The notes beneath the pieces were generated by a model, which saw only the letters and a list, made by a program, of their open reading frames with translations, did not search any database and was not told the origin of the DNA. Below, one piece after another: positions 60,022 to 64,000 of a stretch of 64,000 bases of DNA (within the stretch, counting starts at the first letter, position 1; the number at the start of each line of letters is the position of its first letter). This stretch comes from CAVTJL01 sp963735065. GTDB taxonomy: Bacteria; Pseudomonadota; Alphaproteobacteria; Geminicoccales; Geminicoccaceae. Location of the stretch: positions 434,001-498,000 of the forward strand of contig CAVTJL010000004.1 of assembly GCA_963735065.1 (NCBI GenBank), in the 5' to 3' direction. The translations under genes were made by a program, and so were the position numbers.

Positions 60022-60984
60022 TCAGACAAGGTCGATGCTGTCCTCGTTGCGGCTTCTGAGATAGCGGCGGATGTCGTCGCGCAGGCCGACGAGCCGCGGG
60101 CAGTGGCTGTGCGCGAGCTCGATCAGGCCATGGCGCAGCCAGTCGCGCCGGAGATCGGTGGTCGGGTTGTACTGCCAGCGGCTTAGCACCCGCCAGCGAT
60201 CACCATAGTGCCTGTCGCGCTTGCGCCCGTGCCACCAGTGCGTGAGGAGACCGGGCACATAGTTCACATTGCGCCGCACGTGATGCTCGGCTCGCTGCTG
60301 CCAGGCGAGCACGCTCTCGCGATAGCTGGCATGGAGCGCGGTCGGCAGGGACAGCTCGGCCTTGCCGATGAGCGACATCGCCATGTGCCGATCGGCGCTG
60401 CCCAGCACCGCAGTGTCGAGGAGCCCGCCCAGCGCCACATAGGCCTCGCGGCGCATCGCCCACGCGTAGCCCGGGTGCCAGTTTCCGTCATCGTAGCGTC
60501 TGGAGGCGGGCAGGCAGTGCCACCAGCTGTACATGAAGCCCGTCTTGACCGCCTTGGCGCTTTGCACCGCCTTGTGCTCGGGATCGAGGTCGATGGCCTC
60601 GGAGAAGAGCTGGAGCACGTCGAAGAGCTGCAGGCGCTCGACCGTCTCTGCCGCCCAGGCGGGATTGTGGAAGGAGACGTCCGCGTCGATCCAGGCCACA
60701 TAGCGCCAGTCCGGCGGCAGCCTGCCGATCGCGATGTTAAGAAGATTCTCCTTGTGCCACAGCTCGCAGCCGGTGCGGAGCTGGATGTGATCAGGGTTGC
60801 CCGCACCCGTCACCACGAACGGCCGCTCGCCATAGGCGAGCTCGATCGTGACGAGGTGCACGCCGGCCCGCTCCATCTGCTCGGCGAAGCGCTCGTACAG
60901 GCGCCAACGGCTGGTATAGCGGACCGGGTTGGAGATGCAGGTGACGACGTGAAGGAGGTCGGGGTGCAAGGCCGTGCTCCGCAT
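60022..60984 (-). CDS. Glycosyltransferase-like protein (GT-A fold)
   Basis: 320-aa soluble protein. It has a GT-A nucleotide-sugar fold: N-terminal LLHVVTCISNPVRYTSRW and a DxD-type metal motif in VAWIDADVSFHN. YAWAMRREAYVALGGLLDTAVLGSADRHM is the acceptor-side region. Many Trp and His residues follow (THWWHGRKRDRHYGDRW). It is a single gene preceded by an AT-rich patch (61015-61050). Donor and acceptor unknown. Confidence 0.75.
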   Translation of the reverse strand: MRSTALHPDLLHVVTCISNPVRYTSRWRLYERFAEQMERAGVHLVTIELAYGERPFVVTGAGNPDHIQLRTGCELWHKENLLNIAIGRLPPDWRYVAWIDADVSFHNPAWAAETVERLQLFDVLQLFSEAIDLDPEHKAVQSAKAVKTGFMYSWWHCLPASRRYDDGNWHPGYAWAMRREAYVALGGLLDTAVLGSADRHMAMSLIGKAELSLPTALHASYRESVLAWQQRAEHHVRRNVNYVPGLLTHWWHGRKRDRHYGDRWRVLSRWQYNPTTDLRRDWLRHGLIELAHSHCPRLVGLRDDIRRYLRSRNEDSIDLV

Positions 60985-61082
60985 GGCGCTGTTCCATGCA
61001 GCACTACACGACCCGATCTAGGAAATCAATCTCTAAGTAGGAACTAAAAGGTGCGCGCGAGCCATGAGCGGAACACCCTAGC

Positions 61083-61433
61083 TCAGATGGCGAACGAGCT
61101 GCCGCATCCGCACGACGAGGAGGCGTTCGGGTTGCTCATGCGGAAATAGGAGCCGGTCAAATTCTCGACGAAGTCGAGCTCACTGCCGAGCACGTACATC
61201 AGCGACATCCCGTCCACCACGACCGCGGCGCCGTCCCGCTCGATCAGGATGTCCCCCTCCTCCATCTTGTCGTCCAGCGCAAAGCCGTACTGGAAGCCAG
61301 AGCACCCGCCACCCGAGACGCTGACACGGAGGCGCATGCCCTCACGGCTCTCGCTGGCCACGATGGCGCTTATTCGGCGGGCTGCGCTCGGCGTGACCGT
61401 CAGCGGATCGCCTCGGCCCTTGATCTCCGCCAT
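61083..61433 (-). CDS. erpA: Iron-sulfur cluster insertion protein (ErpA/IscA A-type carrier)
   Basis: 116-aa A-type carrier that passes [2Fe-2S]/[4Fe-4S] clusters to apoproteins. The three cluster Cys are in SGGGCSGFQY and the C-terminal SSCGCGSSF. VVVDGMSLMYVLGSELDFVE is the typical core. ATG 61433 is chosen with AGGTGG six bases upstream; a GTG at 61442 would bury that site. It is divergent from dgt, the common alphaproteobacterial neighbour. Confidence 0.93.
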   Translation of the reverse strand: MAEIKGRGDPLTVTPSAARRISAIVASESREGMRLRVSVSGGGCSGFQYGFALDDKMEEGDILIERDGAAVVVDGMSLMYVLGSELDFVENLTGSYFRMSNPNASSSCGCGSSFAI

Positions 61434-61553
61434 GCCAACCACCTATCGTAGTAATTGAGAACACAACCTCTATTTAGGCGGCCCTCCTACCTTGTCAAAC
61501 TGGCGCACGACCCGCGCTGCGGGTGTTGTCACGTGCGGACGGCTGCCCTTCGC

Positions 61554-62705
61554 ATGAGGCTGGCTCCGTACGCCTGTGGCGTCCTCGGGAGCCTCGGCCG
61601 CACTGTCGAGGAGCCGCCGAGCACGCTGCGCTCGCCCTTCCAGCGCGACCGCGACCGCATCATCCATTCGACCGCCTTTCGCCGGCTCGAGTACAAGACC
61701 CAGGTGCTCGTCAATTTCGAGGGCGACCACTTCCGGACGCGTCTCACGCATTCGCTGGAGGTGGCCCAGATCGCTCGCACGCTGGCCCGTGCTCTGGAGG
61801 TCGACGAGGATCTGGCGGAGGCCGTGGCGCTTGCCCACGATCTGGGCCATAGCCCCTTCGGTCACGCAGGTGAGGCGGCCCTCGATGGGGCGCTCGCCTC
61901 ATTCGGCGGGTTCGACCACAACCTGCAGACATTTCGGGTCGTCACCACGCTGGAGCGGCGTTACGCGCTCTTCGACGGCCTCAACCTCTCCTTCGAGACC
62001 CTGGAGGGCGTGGTCAAGCACAACGGCCCGCTGACCGAGCCTCCTCCTTCGGTTGCCGCGCATCCGCTGGCTTCCGCCGTAGCGCTCGGCCGGCAGGCGC
62101 CGATCGAGGCGCAGATCTCGGCGCTGGCCGATGACGTTGCCTACTGCAACCATGACCTCGACGACGGGCTGCGTGCCGGCTTCCTTGCCCTCGATCAGCT
62201 GGAGGCCGTGCCGCTGGTCGGTCAGCTGATGGGGCAGGTGAGGGACCGTCATCCCGGGATCGAGAGCGCCCGGCTCGTCCACGAGACGAAGCGGCGCCTG
62301 ATCGACAGGATGGTGGGCGACATCGTGATGGAAACGCGACGCCGCCTCGAGCGCGCCCGGCCGGCAAGCGTCGCGGAGGTCCGGGCCCAGCAGGAGCCGC
62401 TGGTCGCGTTCTCGCCCGGCATGGCCGAGACCATCCAGTCGCTACGCCTTTTCTTGCAGGATCGTATGTATCGCCACTACAAGGTCAACCGCATGACCCT
62501 GAAGGCGCGTCGCCTCGTCGAGGATCTCGTCGACGTCTTCATGGGTGCGCCCGAATGCCTGCCCGACGGCTGGCGCGAGCAGGCGGGATCGTCCGGCTCG
62601 GCCGAGACCGCCGGCGTGGTGCGCGACTACATTGCTGGGATGACCGATCGCTATGCCCTCGACGAGCATGACCGTCTCTTCAAGCTGACCCGCTCGCGCG
62701 CATGA
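61554..62705 (+). CDS. dgt: Deoxyguanosinetriphosphate triphosphohydrolase-like protein
   Basis: 383-aa HD-domain dNTPase. PFQRDRDRIIHSTAFRRLEYKTQV is the family opening, with metal ligands in RTRLTHSLEVAQIA, AVALAHDLGHSPFGHAGE (HD) and DDVAYCNHDLDDG. It removes triphosphate from dNTPs. ATG 61554 gives the usual short N-terminus before YAC; the frame extends to 61455. The stop overlaps the argS start by 4 bp (ATGA), the usual dgt-argS coupling in this class. Confidence 0.92.
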   Translation: MRLAPYACGVLGSLGRTVEEPPSTLRSPFQRDRDRIIHSTAFRRLEYKTQVLVNFEGDHFRTRLTHSLEVAQIARTLARALEVDEDLAEAVALAHDLGHSPFGHAGEAALDGALASFGGFDHNLQTFRVVTTLERRYALFDGLNLSFETLEGVVKHNGPLTEPPPSVAAHPLASAVALGRQAPIEAQISALADDVAYCNHDLDDGLRAGFLALDQLEAVPLVGQLMGQVRDRHPGIESARLVHETKRRLIDRMVGDIVMETRRRLERARPASVAEVRAQQEPLVAFSPGMAETIQSLRLFLQDRMYRHYKVNRMTLKARRLVEDLVDVFMGAPECLPDGWREQAGSSGSAETAGVVRDYIAGMTDRYALDEHDRLFKLTRSRA

Positions 62706-64000
62706 ACCCGTTCGACGATGTGCTGAAGCTGCTGCAGGCGACGATCTCCGGCCTCCAGGCCGGAGGTGGCCTTCCGGCCGACCTCGACCTGTCGCGTGTG
62801 GTGGTCGAGCCGCCACGTGATCCTGCCCATGGCGACGCGGCCACCAATGCCGCCCTGGTGTTGGCCAAGGCGGCGCGGCGCAAGCCGATGGACCTGGCCA
62901 AGGATCTGGTGGGGCCACTTCTCGAGCATGCGGACGTGGTCGAGGCCCGGGCTGCGCCGCCCGGTTTCGTCAACCTCCGGCTCAAGCCCAGCTTCTGGCT
63001 TCGACGGATCGAGACGGTTCTAGGCGCCGGCGAGGGCTATGGCCGCACCGGCATCGGACGAGGAAGGCCGGTCAACGTCGAATACTGCTCGGCCAACCCG
63101 ACGGGGCCGCTGCATGTCGGCCATGGCCGCGGCACCGTCTATGGCGACGCGTTGGCCAATCTGCTGGCGCATGTGGGCTACGCCGTCACGCGCGAGTACT
63201 ACGTCAACGACGGAGGTGCCCAGATCGAGGCGCTCGGCCGCTCCATTCACCACCGTTATCTGGAGGCGCTCGGGCGGTCTCCCGGGCCGATCCGGGACGG
63301 GCTCTATCCGTTCAAGGAGCTCATTCCGGTGGGCCTGGCAATTGCCGAGCAGGAGGGCGATCGCTGGGCGGACCAGCCGGAGGCGGCATGGCTCGATCGC
63401 TTCGGTCGGGCCGGCGTGGCGGCAATGCTGGTGCGGATCAAGGCCGATCTCGCGGCTCTGGGCGTTCATCACGACGTCTTCACGTCCGAGCGCCGGCTGA
63501 TCGAGCAGGGGAAGATCGACGCGGCGCTGGCCCATCTCGACAGCCTAGGGCTGCTCTATACGGGCACGCTGCCGCCGCCCAAGGGCAAGCCGAGCGACGA
63601 CTGGGAGCCGGCGCCGCAGCTCCTGTTCCGGGCCACCGCCTTCGGCGATGACAGCGATCGTCCTCTCAAACGCTCGACCGGTGCCTGGACCTACTTTGCG
63701 GCCGATCTGGCCTATCATCTCGACAAGTATCGGCGTGGCGGCGAGACCATGATCGATGTCTGGGGGGCGGATCATGGCGGCTATGTCAAGCGGATGGCGG
63801 CAGCGGTTAAGGCGTTGAGCGAGGGCAGGGCGAGCTTCGATGTAAGGCTCTGCCAGCTCGTCAACCTGCTGGACGGCGGTCAGCCGCTCAAGATGTCGAA
63901 GCGTGCGGGTCGAATAGTCTGGCTTCGCGACGTCGTCGACGAGGTCGGCAAGGACGTCCTCCGCTTCATCATGCTCACCCGGCGCAACGACGCGCCGCTG
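62702..64000 (+). CDS. argS: Arginyl-tRNA synthetase, 3'-truncated by window
   Basis: Class I synthetase; about 433 residues visible, with the frame open to the last base. NVEYCSANPTGPLHVGHGRG carries the HIGH-type motif (HVGH), REYYVNDGGAQIEALG follows, then TYFAADLAYHLDKYRRG, VWGADHGGYVKRM and the KMSKR-type loop (LKMSKRAGR). The N-terminal domain has GDAATNAALVLAK. ATG 62702 overlaps the dgt stop. The anticodon-binding DALR domain lies beyond the window. Confidence 0.93.
   Translation, partial: MNPFDDVLKLLQATISGLQAGGGLPADLDLSRVVVEPPRDPAHGDAATNAALVLAKAARRKPMDLAKDLVGPLLEHADVVEARAAPPGFVNLRLKPSFWLRRIETVLGAGEGYGRTGIGRGRPVNVEYCSANPTGPLHVGHGRGTVYGDALANLLAHVGYAVTREYYVNDGGAQIEALGRSIHHRYLEALGRSPGPIRDGLYPFKELIPVGLAIAEQEGDRWADQPEAAWLDRFGRAGVAAMLVRIKADLAALGVHHDVFTSERRLIEQGKIDAALAHLDSLGLLYTGTLPPPKGKPSDDWEPAPQLLFRATAFGDDSDRPLKRSTGAWTYFAADLAYHLDKYRRGGETMIDVWGADHGGYVKRMAAAVKALSEGRASFDVRLCQLVNLLDGGQPLKMSKRAGRIVWLRDVVDEVGKDVLRFIMLTRRNDAPL

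Overview
The window is uniformly GC-rich, densely packed and bacterial. Gene content (parC, recO, a stand-alone dnaE2, glutaryl-CoA dehydrogenase, TRAP and choline uptake, cobN/cobU, erpA, dgt) and a direct-repeat GAAC-N7-GAAC SOS box upstream of dnaE2 point to an alphaproteobacterium, most likely a Rhodospirillales-like lineage; the lineage below class is inference. Gene order is mosaic, with many short operons and frequent 4-bp stop/start overlaps.

1-12.9 kb is the right-hand end of a trans-AT polyketide gene cluster whose megasynthases lie to the left, outside the window. It holds the beta-branching cassette (HMG-CoA-synthase-like HCS, frameshifted here; ECH1; ECH2), a PfaD-type trans enoyl reductase, an unusual trio of two small charged proteins with poly-Asp runs plus a UbiB/AarF-type kinase, a thioesterase fused to a vestigial ketosynthase whose active-site Cys is replaced, a methyltransferase, a cytochrome P450, and two stand-alone acyltransferases. 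One acyltransferase keeps the malonyl-binding Arg. The other has Gln there and is probably the proofreading acyl hydrolase.

12.9-20 kb is core DNA metabolism: recO-parC (overlapping), SOS-regulated dnaE2, and a small membrane protein. 20-31.5 kb is catabolic: a molybdopterin aldehyde/isoquinoline-type oxidoreductase pair, then a divergent locus (YdiJ-like FAD/Fe-S hydroxyacid dehydrogenase plus GntR regulator versus serine-glyoxylate-type aminotransferase plus TRAP transporter). Two TTGCATGCAA palindromes sit in the shared promoter region. A creA-like gene follows.

31.5-41 kb holds a PaaI thioesterase with glutaryl-CoA dehydrogenase, an AT-richer GH8 glycosidase island, a GNAT-like protein, and a DegP protease with an OmpR/HK two-component pair. 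41.4-48.6 kb has a universal stress protein, a frameshifted CopD-like protein, a coiled-coil OmpA-like protein, and a choline locus (betA, frameshifted choX, choW, choV). 48.7-53 kb is cobN-cobU. 53-64 kb has TerC, a HugZ-like protein, two MBL-fold proteins, alaX, an SDR, pdxH/pdxY, a glycosyltransferase, erpA, dgt and the 5' part of argS, which runs off the window.

No tRNA, rRNA, CRISPR array, insertion sequence or phage gene was recognised. Three conserved genes carry single-base frameshifts, which may be consensus errors rather than biology. Family assignments come from motif recognition by eye; no database search was run.
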